Shown: piece by piece, positions 1-7,648 of the stretch
Numbering within the stretch: the stretch's first letter is position 1
How the letters are laid out: each line of letters begins with the position of its first letter
Origin: an uncultured Asticcacaulis sp.
GTDB taxonomy: Bacteria; Pseudomonadota; Alphaproteobacteria; Caulobacterales; Caulobacteraceae
DNA length: 14,449 nt
Direction of reading: 5' to 3'
Assembly: GCA_946482045.1 (NCBI GenBank)
Contig: CAMLPZ010000085.1
Location: 1-14,449, forward strand
The notes under the pieces: model-generated
The model's input: only the letters and a program-made list of their open reading frames with translations
Databases searched by the model: none
Told to the model about the DNA's origin: nothing
Translations under genes and position numbers: made by a program

Positions 1-801
1 GTCGGCCCAGACCGTCAGGTCGTGTTCCCCTGGTGCTTCGAGCGGACTGCGCTTCTCATGGCGGTAGAGCGCCTGGAGTGTATCGCCGGGCCCCGGCTGT
101 CCCCGGCCATAGTCAATCAACAGGGCCGCACCGCCGGCCGATTTCAGTTTATCGCAAAGGGTGCGGGTAAAGCGGACCTGCTCGGGGCTGTATTCAAAAA
201 GATCGCCGTTATCGCAATTCGCAATTTCCGGGAATTGCGATTTTTCCGACGCCAGGCCAAAAACCATGGCGCCATCGCGTATCCCGACGAGGCGCTCGTG
301 CCAGCCGTCGTTGACGCGCACGTACTGGCGTGCGGGCAGGCAGTCGAGGACTTCATTGGCGACGACGATCAGCGGCAGATCGTCCGGTACGGCTTCGATG
401 ACGGGCAGGAACTCGGCGCCGGGGACGACCGTGGCCTGCCGGTCGCGCAGGACGGGGGAGGGCTCGACCATGGTGATCCGCGCGGCCGCCTTAAGGTCCG
501 GCACACGGGCGGTGACGCGCAGAATATCGCTCATCAGCGTACCGTCGCCACCGCCAATTTCGACAAGCCGGAATGGAGGCGATCCCATCGCCGTCCAGGT
601 CTCGGCGACCCAGACACCGATCATTTCGCCGAACATCTGCGATACCATGGGCGCGGTGATGAAGTCGCCGTCGGCGCCAAGCGCGGGCCGCCGCGTATAA
701 TAGCCGTCGATGGGATCGAGCAGGCAGCGTGCCATATAGTCGGCGACGCTGATCGGACCTTCCAGCGTGATCTGTTCGATCAGCCTTTGCTTGAGACTCA
801 A
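1..801 (-). CDS. MidA/NDUFAF7-family SAM-dependent methyltransferase (COG1565), 3' end missing
   Basis: Translation of the minus strand gives 267 residues with no stop, running off the left edge; family members are usually about 350 residues, so the C-terminal part is missing. Recognisable blocks are the N-terminal GPISVADYM (15-23), DFITAP..SQMFGE (46-59), the SAM-binding glycine loop after LVEI (79-88), VVANEVLDCLPARQYV (roughly the middle) and ALLIDYGRG. In mitochondria this family methylates an arginine of complex I subunit NDUFS2; the bacterial role is not established. The start is taken as TTG at 801-799, giving MSLKQRLIEQ. The lgt stop codon (807-805) lies in the same frame, and the only other early start is the ATG at residue 23, inside the conserved block. 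The gene follows lgt by 3 bases and is probably translationally coupled. Odd points: the loop reads GGGDGT instead of the family's GPGRGT, and the usual Glu of TAPE is Met (residue 52). Confidence 0.88.
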   Translation of the reverse strand, partial: MSLKQRLIEQITLEGPISVADYMARCLLDPIDGYYTRRPALGADGDFITAPMVSQMFGEMIGVWVAETWTAMGSPPFRLVEIGGGDGTLMSDILRVTARVPDLKAAARITMVEPSPVLRDRQATVVPGAEFLPVIEAVPDDLPLIVVANEVLDCLPARQYVRVNDGWHERLVGIRDGAMVFGLASEKSQFPEIANCDNGDLFEYSPEQVRFTRTLCDKLKSAGGAALLIDYGRGQPGPGDTLQALYRHEKRSPLEAPGEHDLTVWAD

Positions 802-804
802 AGT

Positions 805-1749
805 TCAGGCCGCCGTACCGTTGTCGGGCGAAGCGGGTGTTTCCTCGTCCTTCGGCGCTTCGTCGTCGGTAACCTTGACAGGCTCGGGGGCCGGCGTCGG
901 CGTCTTGTGGGCGCGCCAGATCAGCCAGGCGCCAGCGGCGACCATGGGCAGGGACAGGAGGGTGCCCATGGTAATGACCTCCTTGAAGAACGGCAGCATC
1001 TGAGCATCGGGATTGCGTACGCTTTCCAAAAGAATGCGGATAATGCCGTAGCCGGCGATAAACACGCCCATGATCATGCCGGGTTTGTGCAGCTTCTTCA
1101 GGCGGAATGCGAGGAACCAGGCGAGGGCGAAAAGCAAGAGGCCTTCGCCAAAAGCTTCGTAGAGCTGGCTGGGGTGACGCGCGACGTCTCCGGCAGGACA
1201 GACGCCATTATATTGCTGGAGGATGTATTTGTTACAGAAGACCATGCCCCACGGCACGTCGGTCGCACGTCCCCACAACTCGCCATTGATGAAGTTGGCA
1301 ATGCGGCCAAGGAACAGGCCGATCGGTGCGGCCATGGCCATAAGGTCGCCGAGATTGAGCATCTGGGGCAGGGTGAAGCGGTTGGCGCGCGCCCACAGGA
1401 TGGTCGCTATAACGACGCCCAGGAAGCCGCCGTGAAATGACATGCCGCCATTCCAGATCTGCAAGACCTGCAATGGACTCGTCCAGATGATCGAGGCATC
1501 GTAGGCCAGGACATAGCCAATACGGCCGCCCAGGATGACGCCGCCGGTCAGCCACAAAATCAGGTCATCGACCTGGTCGGCCGTGACCGGCGCCTTGCCA
1601 TTCGGCCACAGCTCGGCCTTGCGCAACAGCTTGCCGGCATAGAGCCAGCCCAGGACGATGCCCGCGACATAGGCCAGCGCGTACCAGCGGATGGCCAGTG
1701 GGCCGACATGGAAGATGACCGGATCGATGTCCGGCAAGCGCAGTGTCAT
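805..1749 (-). CDS. lgt: Prolipoprotein diacylglyceryl transferase Lgt
   Basis: Inner-membrane enzyme that moves diacylglycerol from phosphatidylglycerol to the lipobox cysteine of prolipoproteins, the first step of lipoprotein maturation. The 314-residue product is strongly hydrophobic with about seven membrane segments. Lgt signatures are clear: NGGMSFHGG with His106 (E. coli His103), GRIANFINGELWGR at 148-161 with Arg149 and Asn152, RHPSQLYEA at 191-199, and RILLESVR with Arg238, the likely match of catalytic E. coli Arg239. The C-terminus carries an acidic, Pro/Glu-rich tail of about 30 residues that is not conserved in the family. The start is ATG at 1749, preceded by AGGAG about 10 bases upstream. 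A longer reading from 1842 adds 31 basic residues, crosses an inverted repeat and does not look like an Lgt N-terminus. Divergent from the UbiK-type operon and first gene of an operon with the MidA-family gene. Confidence 0.97.
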   Translation of the reverse strand: MTLRLPDIDPVIFHVGPLAIRWYALAYVAGIVLGWLYAGKLLRKAELWPNGKAPVTADQVDDLILWLTGGVILGGRIGYVLAYDASIIWTSPLQVLQIWNGGMSFHGGFLGVVIATILWARANRFTLPQMLNLGDLMAMAAPIGLFLGRIANFINGELWGRATDVPWGMVFCNKYILQQYNGVCPAGDVARHPSQLYEAFGEGLLLFALAWFLAFRLKKLHKPGMIMGVFIAGYGIIRILLESVRNPDAQMLPFFKEVITMGTLLSLPMVAAGAWLIWRAHKTPTPAPEPVKVTDDEAPKDEETPASPDNGTAA

Positions 1750-1795
1750 AATGCCCCGGTCTCCTGATTTGCTTTTGGCGGTTTTTATCAACTTC

Positions 1796-1817
1796 ATTTG
1801 TCGCCGTCGCGACAAAT
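1796..1817. repeat. Perfect 9-base inverted repeat in the lgt / ubiK divergent region
   Basis: The arms ATTTGTCGC (1796-1804) and GCGACAAAT (1809-1817) are exact reverse complements around a 4-base centre. The repeat lies 47 bases upstream of the lgt start, in the 176-base region between two divergent operons. No T-run follows on either strand, so it is unlikely to be a terminator. It could be a regulator site or a hairpin in the lgt leader. No known regulator motif is recognised. Confidence 0.55.
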
Positions 1818-1850
1818 TCGCGCTGACGGCGGCAAGAATCATGAAAAACT

Positions 1851-1878
1851 TTGTTGCAGGGGCGATATGGCCTATAAG
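1851..1878 (+). promoter_or_regulatory. Candidate sigma-70 promoter of the ubiK-ybjN-proC operon
   Basis: TTGTTG (1851-1856) and TATAAG (1873-1878) are separated by 16 bases and lie about 48 bases before the first start codon at 1926. A second AT-rich hexamer, TATATT (1883-1888), could serve as an alternative -10. AGGAG at 1913-1917 is the ribosome-binding site of the first gene. Confidence 0.35.
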
Positions 1879-1925
1879 ACACTATATTGAAAGCGTAACG
1901 ACACACGTCGGCAGGAGAGCCTACC

Positions 1926-2183
1926 ATGCAAAGCCAGCACCCGTTCTTCGACGAAATGGCCAAGCTGACCACTTCCGCGATGGGCCTGGCCCAGGCCGCG
2001 GGGGACGAAGCCAAGGCGGCCTTCCGGGCCCAGGCTGACCGTTTCGTGGCGGATATGGACCTGGTGCGCCGCGATGAACTTGACGCGCTTAGGGCCGAAA
2101 TCACCGCGCTCCGTGAAGAAATTGCCGCGCTCAAGGGCGCAAAGACGGCCAAGGCCAAGACTGCCGCCGACCCGTCCATCTGA
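1926..2183 (+). CDS. ubiK: UbiK-family (BMFP domain) accessory factor
   Basis: Small 85-residue protein matching the membrane-fusogenic BMFP/UbiK (YqiC) family. An N-terminal amphipathic part (about 1-48, rich in Ala, Phe and acidic residues) is followed by a coiled coil with heptad-like Leu spacing (RRDELDALRAEITALREEIAAL, about 50-71), then a Lys/Ala-rich tail. In E. coli UbiK assists the aerobic ubiquinone-biosynthesis complex; that role is known for the family and only assumed here. AGGAG lies 8 bases before the ATG. First gene of an apparent operon with the YbjN-domain gene (11-base gap) and proC. The symbol is by family, because alphaproteobacterial members are divergent. Confidence 0.8.
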   Translation: MQSQHPFFDEMAKLTTSAMGLAQAAGDEAKAAFRAQADRFVADMDLVRRDELDALRAEITALREEIAALKGAKTAKAKTAADPSI

Positions 2184-2194
2184 TAAGGACTACC

Positions 2195-2761
2195 ATGAAT
2201 ACCCCGCAGGCCTATGACAGCGATGCCGCCTTCGATCCGCTCGACATGGTGGAATCTATCCTCGCCGAGGAAGGGCTTGAGTTCGAGCGCACGCCGGAAG
2301 GCGATCTCGGCTTCGCGCTGAGCGGCGACTGGCGCACCTACGAAATGTGGTTTTCGTGGCGGCCGGAAGGCGAGTGCCTGCAACTGTGCTGTTCGCTGGA
2401 TGTCGAGACCGGCGCCGGCCGCGCGCTGACGCCTGACCGTTTGCCGGGCCTTTACGAACTGCTGGCCCTGGTCAATCAGCACGTCTGGTTCGGCCACTTC
2501 GAGGTCTTCCGGGATGCCGAGGCCGAAACGCCCGCCGGCGCCGAAAAGATCGGCATGGGGGCCTATGACATCGTCTTTCGGCATACGGTCGCGCTCAATC
2601 CGATCGAACGCGCTTCGGTGACATCGAGCGCGCACATGATCAACAGCGCCGCCGAGGCGGTGGACCGCTTCTACCCGGCCTTTGATTTCTGGTTCAAGGG
2701 CGTGGAAACGGCACGGGATGCCTTTGCCGCCTGCTTGTTCGAGACACGGGGCGAGGCCTGA
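2195..2761 (+). CDS. YbjN-domain-containing protein
   Basis: A 188-residue soluble protein without signal peptide or membrane segments. It resembles the YbjN-domain proteins that commonly precede proC in Caulobacterales. The N-terminal half begins with DPLDMVESILAEEGLEFERT, followed by an alternating beta pattern (YEMWFSWRPEGECLQLCCSL) and a Leu-rich helix with LVNQHVWFGHFEV, as expected for this chaperone-like fold related to type III secretion chaperones. Its molecular function is unknown; E. coli YbjN has been linked to stress and motility phenotypes. AAGGA lies 6 bases upstream of the ATG. Its stop is 2 bases before the proC start, suggesting translational coupling. Confidence 0.8.
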   Translation: MNTPQAYDSDAAFDPLDMVESILAEEGLEFERTPEGDLGFALSGDWRTYEMWFSWRPEGECLQLCCSLDVETGAGRALTPDRLPGLYELLALVNQHVWFGHFEVFRDAEAETPAGAEKIGMGAYDIVFRHTVALNPIERASVTSSAHMINSAAEAVDRFYPAFDFWFKGVETARDAFAACLFETRGEA

Positions 2762-2763
2762 GC

Positions 2764-3564
2764 ATGCTGCCAAAACCTGTTCTGCTTATTGGCGCCGGCG
2801 CGCTGGGGTCCTCCATGCTCAAGGGGATGCGTATCGGCGGGCACGTTCTGCCGTCCGACATGATGATCCTGGACCTCAAGCCGGGTGAGGAAGCGCAAGC
2901 CTGGGCGGCGGACGGCGCCAAGCTGAACCCGCAGCCGGACCAATGGAAGGCCGCCGGCACGATCATCCTGGCGGTCAAGCCGCAGGGCTGGCACGCTGTG
3001 GCGCAGATTCTGCGCGGCAATCTGAACGGCGATGCCGTGCTGGTTTCGGTCATGGCTGGCGTGCAGGTGTCGTCGTTGCAGCAGGCATTCGAAGGGCATG
3101 CGATCGCCCGCGTCATGCCGACGACTGGCGTCGCCACCGGCAAAGGCGTGGCCAGCATCTTCGCGGACAGCCCGGGTGCGCTGGATGCGGCGTGCGGCCT
3201 GTTCCAGCCGATGGCGTCGACGGTGGTGCTGAAGGAAGAAGGGCAGATGGATTCGGCGACTGCCGTTTCCGGGTCCGGTCCGGCCTATGTCTATGCCTTC
3301 GTGCGTGCGCTTGAAAAAGCGGGGCGTGCGACCGGCCTGTCCTATGGCCATGCGCGTGATTTGGCGCGCGGGACGCTGATCTCGGCGGCGCGCCTGCTGG
3401 ATTCGACCGGTGAAGAACCCGACGACCTGATCAAGAAGGTTGCCTCGCCCGGCGGCACGACCGAGGCGGCTTTGAATGTCCTCTGTGCACCCGGAAACGG
3501 CCTCGACGAACTGATCCTCGAAGCTGTTCAGGCGGCGCACAAGCGCTCCAAAGAACTCGGCTAA
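2764..3564 (+). CDS. proC: Pyrroline-5-carboxylate reductase
   Basis: Catalyses the last step of proline synthesis, NAD(P)H-dependent reduction of 1-pyrroline-5-carboxylate, in the cytoplasm. The 266 residues match the usual family length. The N-terminal Rossmann loop is GAGALGSSMLKG (from residue 10). LAVKPQ follows in the nucleotide-binding domain. The C-terminal dimerisation and active-site region carries AVSGSGPAYVYAF (167-179) and the family signature VASPGGTTEAAL (226-237). The start follows the ybjN stop by 2 bases and has only a weak ribosome site, so coupling to the upstream gene is likely. A hairpin 10 bases past the stop ends the operon. Confidence 0.96.
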   Translation: MLPKPVLLIGAGALGSSMLKGMRIGGHVLPSDMMILDLKPGEEAQAWAADGAKLNPQPDQWKAAGTIILAVKPQGWHAVAQILRGNLNGDAVLVSVMAGVQVSSLQQAFEGHAIARVMPTTGVATGKGVASIFADSPGALDAACGLFQPMASTVVLKEEGQMDSATAVSGSGPAYVYAFVRALEKAGRATGLSYGHARDLARGTLISAARLLDSTGEEPDDLIKKVASPGGTTEAALNVLCAPGNGLDELILEAVQAAHKRSKELG

Positions 3565-3574
3565 ACTTACGGGT

Positions 3575-3595
3575 CAAGGGTCCTTCGGACCCTTG
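3575..3595. terminator. Hairpin between convergent proC and phytase genes
   Basis: Perfect 9-base arms CAAGGGTCC (3575-3583) and GGACCCTTG (3587-3595) with a TTC loop, lying in the 44-base gap between two converging genes. It is symmetrical and could act from both sides. No clear T-run follows on the plus strand, so it would be a weak or Rho-assisted terminator. Confidence 0.5.
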
Positions 3596-3608
3596 CCGCC
3601 GGAGGCCC

Positions 3609-4706
3609 TTAGTTCAGTTTAAGGGCTGTCTTCACATTGTTCCAATCAACGATCTTGAAGTTCTGACGGACGCGGGCCGAGGTTGGCGTCTCAAGGTCGG
3701 TGTCCGAATCGTCCTGCATCACCACGACACCGTTCGGGTAAGGCCCGACCTGGCCACCCAGGGCGGCGACGCCATCCGTACCGGTGACGGCGTCGATGCC
3801 ATTGCCGGGATAGACCGAGAAACGGCCGGAATAGACCGGTGCTGTTTCATCGATGCGCCAGACGGCAAAAGCGCTGTCGCCCTGAGACGAGGCGATCAGA
3901 TAGGACTTCGTGCCTTCGCGCAGGATGGTCAGGCCCTCGACGTCAGGCGCCAGTATGTCGGACGGCGCGGGCGCCATGTGCGTGCGATTGGCGCCGACCG
4001 CGGCCCAGTCGTTCAAGTCGTACTGCCAGACACCCTTGGCTTCTTCGCCGACATAGAACTGGCCGGTCTGGTCGTCGATGACGCAGCCTTCAGATTGCGA
4101 GCCGACGGCGAAACGCTTTTCTTCCGACAGGCTATAGCCGCCTGCCGTGTTGAGTTTGGCGATGGCGACATCGCCGTTGACGCCGACGACGGCAACGACG
4201 GTTGCGCCTTTGACCACGCCCATGCAGAAGCCGTAAGCTTCCGAAGTGGGCAGGGGCAGGAATGTACGCTTTTCAAGCTTGCGCGCGGTGGTCAGGCCGA
4301 AGATGGCGACGCCGTTGTTCACGCGGTCAGACGCGGCGATGACCAGACCTTCAGGCGTATTGCGCAGATCGACATTGTTAACCGGGCCGGCGGCGTTGAA
4401 GTCCGCCACGGTGCCGTCGATGTTGTAGAGATAGAGCCCGGCCTTCTTGTCGGTGGCGACGATAAAGGCTTCAGACGGGTTGGCGGGATTGACCCACACC
4501 TCGGGATCATCGGCGCTGTCGAGGTTCTTGCTGCCGACGGCGGCAGTCTCGGCGCTGGCCAGGACAGGCGTGCCCGTGCCGTGGGCGATCAGCTTCGAGT
4601 CGGAAATCAGTTCGGGATGGAGCGAGGCGCAGGCGCCGAGCGTGGCGATCAGGGCGACGGCGGAAGCGGCGGTCAGCAGGCGGTGGAGTGTCATGGCAAA
4701 ACCCAT
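3609..4706 (-). CDS. Beta-propeller phytase (3-phytase), predicted lipoprotein
   Basis: Hydrolyses phosphate esters of phytate, normally in a calcium-dependent way, outside the cytoplasm. The 365-residue product begins with a signal sequence and a lipobox, LGAC (Cys26), so it should be lipid-anchored; +2 is Ala, so retention in the inner membrane is not predicted. Beta-propeller phytase motifs appear in order: SADDPEVWV (64-72), NNVDLR (110-115), EGCVIDD followed by YVGEEAKGVW (from 206), DVEGLTI (from 255), YLIASSQGDSAFAVW, and near the C-terminus YPNGVVVMQDD. These are the acidic calcium- and phosphate-binding positions of the family. The start could instead be Met5 (4694, 361 residues); neither has a good ribosome site. 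It follows the TonB-dependent receptor gene by 72 bases, with a strong hairpin between them, so the two are probably co-transcribed at different levels. Confidence 0.93.
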   Translation of the reverse strand: MGFAMTLHRLLTAASAVALIATLGACASLHPELISDSKLIAHGTGTPVLASAETAAVGSKNLDSADDPEVWVNPANPSEAFIVATDKKAGLYLYNIDGTVADFNAAGPVNNVDLRNTPEGLVIAASDRVNNGVAIFGLTTARKLEKRTFLPLPTSEAYGFCMGVVKGATVVAVVGVNGDVAIAKLNTAGGYSLSEEKRFAVGSQSEGCVIDDQTGQFYVGEEAKGVWQYDLNDWAAVGANRTHMAPAPSDILAPDVEGLTILREGTKSYLIASSQGDSAFAVWRIDETAPVYSGRFSVYPGNGIDAVTGTDGVAALGGQVGPYPNGVVVMQDDSDTDLETPTSARVRQNFKIVDWNNVKTALKLN

Positions 4707-4726
4707 TCACGTAAGAAACGGCAAGA

Positions 4727-4753
4727 CCGTTCCGCCGGTTGGTGGCGGAACGG
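4727..4753 (-). repeat. Intercistronic hairpin between receptor and phytase genes
   Basis: Perfect 10-base arms CCGTTCCGCC (4727-4736) and GGCGGAACGG (4744-4753) around a 7-base loop. Reading on the minus strand, the stem is followed by TCTTGCCGTTTCTT, only partly T-rich. It sits 25 bases after the receptor stop and 20 bases before the phytase start. It may be a partial terminator or a stabilising 3' hairpin that sets unequal expression of the two genes. Confidence 0.6.
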
Positions 4754-4778
4754 CCTGTTGTTTGGTGGCGAGCGCTGA

Positions 4779-7607
4779 TCAGTAGTTCAGCTTGATGCCA
4801 AACTTGGCGGTCCAGCTATATTCTTCGTACTGAAGCAGGCGGTCGCGCCCCGGGCCCTTTTGATAGGCGGTATAGGTCGCGTTGTTGGCGTTGACCAGTT
4901 CACCGAAGATTCGGACATTGTCGTTGACCCGATACTTGGCGCTGAGGTCGACCTGGAAATGGTCCTTGACGTAGCGATCGCTCTCGGCGTCACCGCCCAG
5001 TTCATCCAGGTAGCCAGAGCGGTAGGAACCGGCGGCGCGAAGCGACAGCGGGCCTTTTTCGTAGCCGACGACCAGGTTGGCCGTATGCTTGGCGGCGGCC
5101 GGCAGCGGGATGGTGCGCGTCGTCGCGCCATCCTGGATGTCTCCTTCCGCATCCGTGAAGGTATAGTTGGCGTTCAGCAGCAGACCGTCGAACGGCGCCG
5201 GCAGGAAGGTCAGAGCCTGGGCGTAGGCCAATTCAAAGCCAAAGACGTCAGCTTCATCGCCGTTGATGCTGTATTCGGCGTTATCGTAGGCGACGCCATT
5301 GTAGGTGCCGGCATCGTCCGTTGAGAAGGTGACGATGAAATCCTTGATTTTCTTGGCAAAGATGCCGCCCTGGATGACCGCTTCCTTGGCGAAGTAGTAT
5401 TCGACCGAGGCGTCGAGGTTGGTAGCCTTGTACGGATCGAGGTCAGGATTGCCGAATGTGCCGTCGATTTCACCGTCGTCATTTTCTTCAATAACGAAAC
5501 GGGGCGCCATTTTGCCGAAGCTGGGGCGCATCAGGGATTGCGACACGGCGAAACGGGTAACCAGGCGGTCGGATACATTATAGCGCACATTAACGCTGGG
5601 AAGGACGTCGGTATAGTCCTTCTTGAACTGGACGGGCGTGAAGGTCCCTGCGTCAAGGTCAGCCAGGGTACCCTGAAGGTCGAGCTTGGTCTGCTCGACA
5701 CGAACGCCACCGACGATGCGCAGGGCGCCATTGTCGTAACGGCCCTGGATGTAGCCGGCGGTGACGTCTTCCGACGCCTGATAGTCTTCGACGGTCGAGG
5801 CGACGACGCTGTCATCATCATTGCGTTCGAAGTTGGCAATATTGTTGGCAACCAGATTGCGGACCTTGCCGAGATCCGGCACAACGCCGATGTCGGCAAG
5901 GCCGTAGGTCGGTTTCCCGGCAACATCAGCCAGGGTCAGCGCGCCATCATAACCGTCGTAGATGTCGTAGGTCATGTCGAGGTGCTTGTTGCGCTGCCGC
6001 ACCTTGCCGCCGAACTTCAGCTCGAATGACCCGCTGGCCAGGCCGAAGCTGCGGGCCGCGTCAAACCGCAGGGTCGTTTCCTCGTCCTCGGCGTCTTCCT
6101 CGGTCGTCCGTTCGAACGCTGTCATGGTGTATTTGGTCGCATCGCTGAAGGCGGCGGCCCCTGACTTGGTCGGGTCGATCAGGAAGGTCGGGTTTTCCAG
6201 GTCGGAGTAGTCGAAGGTGACGCCCAACTGGTTCGTGCCGCCGGCGAAGCGGTTGCGGAAGCGCATCGGGTCGATCGAGCCGTCTTCGGACTGCGAAGCC
6301 TGCGCATAGCTCAGATCATAGGTGAACTTCCAGGCATCGACGAAAGTCTTGCCGCCGACCGCGACGTTGCTGGTTTCCTGCCATTCGCGGCGGTCCTTGA
6401 TGTCGCGGCGGATTTCGATCCGGCCGGCAGAGCCGCCGCCAGCCGACAGGAAGGTGACCTTGTCACCCGATACCGTCGGGTTCAGTTCATCAATCTTGAA
6501 GACGAGGCGACCGCGCTGCTCGGTATCGTCGAATTTTGAATAGAAGGTGCGAAGGTACAGCGAAGTGTTCTCACTGACACGATAATCGAAATTGAGCGTA
6601 AAGCCGTAGCGTTCGCGCTGGACGTCGTAGTCGCGGTATTCGACCGTACGCGCAAAGACGTCGTTACCATTCTCATCCCAGTCCGCTAGTTCGATGTTGT
6701 CGGTTGAAAATTTGCGGTTGTAATAGCTGAGCCCACCGGCAAAACCGAAGTCAGGCGTGACCTTGTAAGAGAAGTCGAGACTGCCCTTGGGCGAAGTCTT
6801 TTCGTTCAGATCGTTGTAGGAGCCTTCCAGCGACGCCGACAGCAGGTTCTTCTTGCGGTCGAACACAGACGTCGTATTGATTTCGATCGATGCACCGATG
6901 GTATCGGCGTCCATATCCGGCGTCAGGGTCTTCTTGATGTCGATCGACTCGATCAGTTCTGACGGAATGACGTCCATCGCGACCATGCGGTCGTCGCCGC
7001 CGGTGGACAGGATGCGGTTGCCATTGATCGAAGACGAGTTCAGGTTCGGATCGAGACCGCGAACGGAAACGAAGCGGCCTTCGCCCTGGTCGTTCAGAAC
7101 ATTGACACCTGGCGCGCGGCGGATCGATTCGGCTACGTTCTGGTCGGGGAATTGGCCGATCGAGTCACGGGACAGGGTTGTCTGAACGCCGTCGGCCGAG
7201 CGCTGACGCGAGATTGACGAACTGAGATTGGCACGTTGGCCGATGACCAGCACGGTTGCATCGCCGCCAGCCGAAGCCTGCAATTCAAAGCGGGCCGACA
7301 CATCGCCGGTCGCCGGTACATTGACCTGCTGCGTCTGGTCGGCGGCGCCGGCGTACCGAACGCGTAAGGCGTAGTTGCCAGCCGGAACATTGGCGAAGCG
7401 GAAGGAACCGTCGGCCTGGACTGTCGCCGTTTTGCCAAGTTCGACAATGGTAACTTCGGCGCCGCGAAGGGCACCCGTGCCCGAAGCGTCGCTAACCGTG
7501 CCGGAGACGGTACCGGCAACTGCCGGGGCAACCGCGGCAGCGGCGGCCAGGGCGGTGGTGGCGAACAAAACTGCGGCGAGACCGCGTGACGAAGCAATTG
7601 CCGACAT
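4779..7607 (-). CDS. TonB-dependent receptor (TIGR01782-like)
   Basis: Outer-membrane active transporter of 942 residues. A signal peptide (about 1-31, ending AVA-G) is followed by a carboxypeptidase-regulatory-like beta-sandwich (about 32-110: VSGTVSDASGTGALRGAEV, then GNYALRVRY). A likely TonB box is DATVLVIG (about 115). The plug domain contains SIGQFPDQNVAESIRRAPGV, RFVSVRGLDPNLN and IESIDIKKTLTPDMDAD. A long beta-barrel ends in an aromatic C-terminal Tyr (FGIKLNY), as needed for outer-membrane insertion. This subfamily is expanded in Caulobacterales and Xanthomonadales, and its substrate cannot be read from sequence. Co-orientation with the phytase suggests uptake of phytate, inositol phosphates or inositol-linked products. 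GAGGGG lies 8 bases before the ATG. The upstream region carries Pho-box-like repeats. Confidence 0.95.
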   Translation of the reverse strand: MSAIASSRGLAAVLFATTALAAAAAVAPAVAGTVSGTVSDASGTGALRGAEVTIVELGKTATVQADGSFRFANVPAGNYALRVRYAGAADQTQQVNVPATGDVSARFELQASAGGDATVLVIGQRANLSSSISRQRSADGVQTTLSRDSIGQFPDQNVAESIRRAPGVNVLNDQGEGRFVSVRGLDPNLNSSSINGNRILSTGGDDRMVAMDVIPSELIESIDIKKTLTPDMDADTIGASIEINTTSVFDRKKNLLSASLEGSYNDLNEKTSPKGSLDFSYKVTPDFGFAGGLSYYNRKFSTDNIELADWDENGNDVFARTVEYRDYDVQRERYGFTLNFDYRVSENTSLYLRTFYSKFDDTEQRGRLVFKIDELNPTVSGDKVTFLSAGGGSAGRIEIRRDIKDRREWQETSNVAVGGKTFVDAWKFTYDLSYAQASQSEDGSIDPMRFRNRFAGGTNQLGVTFDYSDLENPTFLIDPTKSGAAAFSDATKYTMTAFERTTEEDAEDEETTLRFDAARSFGLASGSFELKFGGKVRQRNKHLDMTYDIYDGYDGALTLADVAGKPTYGLADIGVVPDLGKVRNLVANNIANFERNDDDSVVASTVEDYQASEDVTAGYIQGRYDNGALRIVGGVRVEQTKLDLQGTLADLDAGTFTPVQFKKDYTDVLPSVNVRYNVSDRLVTRFAVSQSLMRPSFGKMAPRFVIEENDDGEIDGTFGNPDLDPYKATNLDASVEYYFAKEAVIQGGIFAKKIKDFIVTFSTDDAGTYNGVAYDNAEYSINGDEADVFGFELAYAQALTFLPAPFDGLLLNANYTFTDAEGDIQDGATTRTIPLPAAAKHTANLVVGYEKGPLSLRAAGSYRSGYLDELGGDAESDRYVKDHFQVDLSAKYRVNDNVRIFGELVNANNATYTAYQKGPGRDRLLQYEEYSWTAKFGIKLNY

Positions 7608-7631
7608 ATTTGAGACCCCTCATGGCAATGA

Positions 7632-7637
7632 ATAATG
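7632..7637 (-). promoter_or_regulatory. Candidate -10 element of the receptor-phytase operon
   Basis: On the minus strand CATTAT (4 of 6 to TATAAT) lies 11 bases downstream of the last unit of the 11-base repeat array. That spacing resembles Pho-box promoters, in which the activator site replaces the -35. The region is AT-rich and the assignment is tentative. Confidence 0.3.
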
Positions 7638-7648
7638 CCGGGGTCCCT

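Noticed and set aside
22..1440. Long plus-strand open frame of 472 codons
   Set aside because: Its translation is Arg/Gly/His-rich with no family resemblance and lies antisense to the clear methyltransferase and lgt genes; typical shadow frame of GC-rich DNA.
1750..1842. Longer N-terminus for Lgt from 1842
   Set aside because: Adds basic residues encoded across the inverted repeat; the ATG at 1749 has AGGAG upstream and a standard Lgt N-terminus.
1565..2773. Minus-strand open frame of 402 codons across lgt, ubiK and ybjN genes
   Set aside because: Low-complexity basic translation, antisense or out of frame to three recognisable genes.
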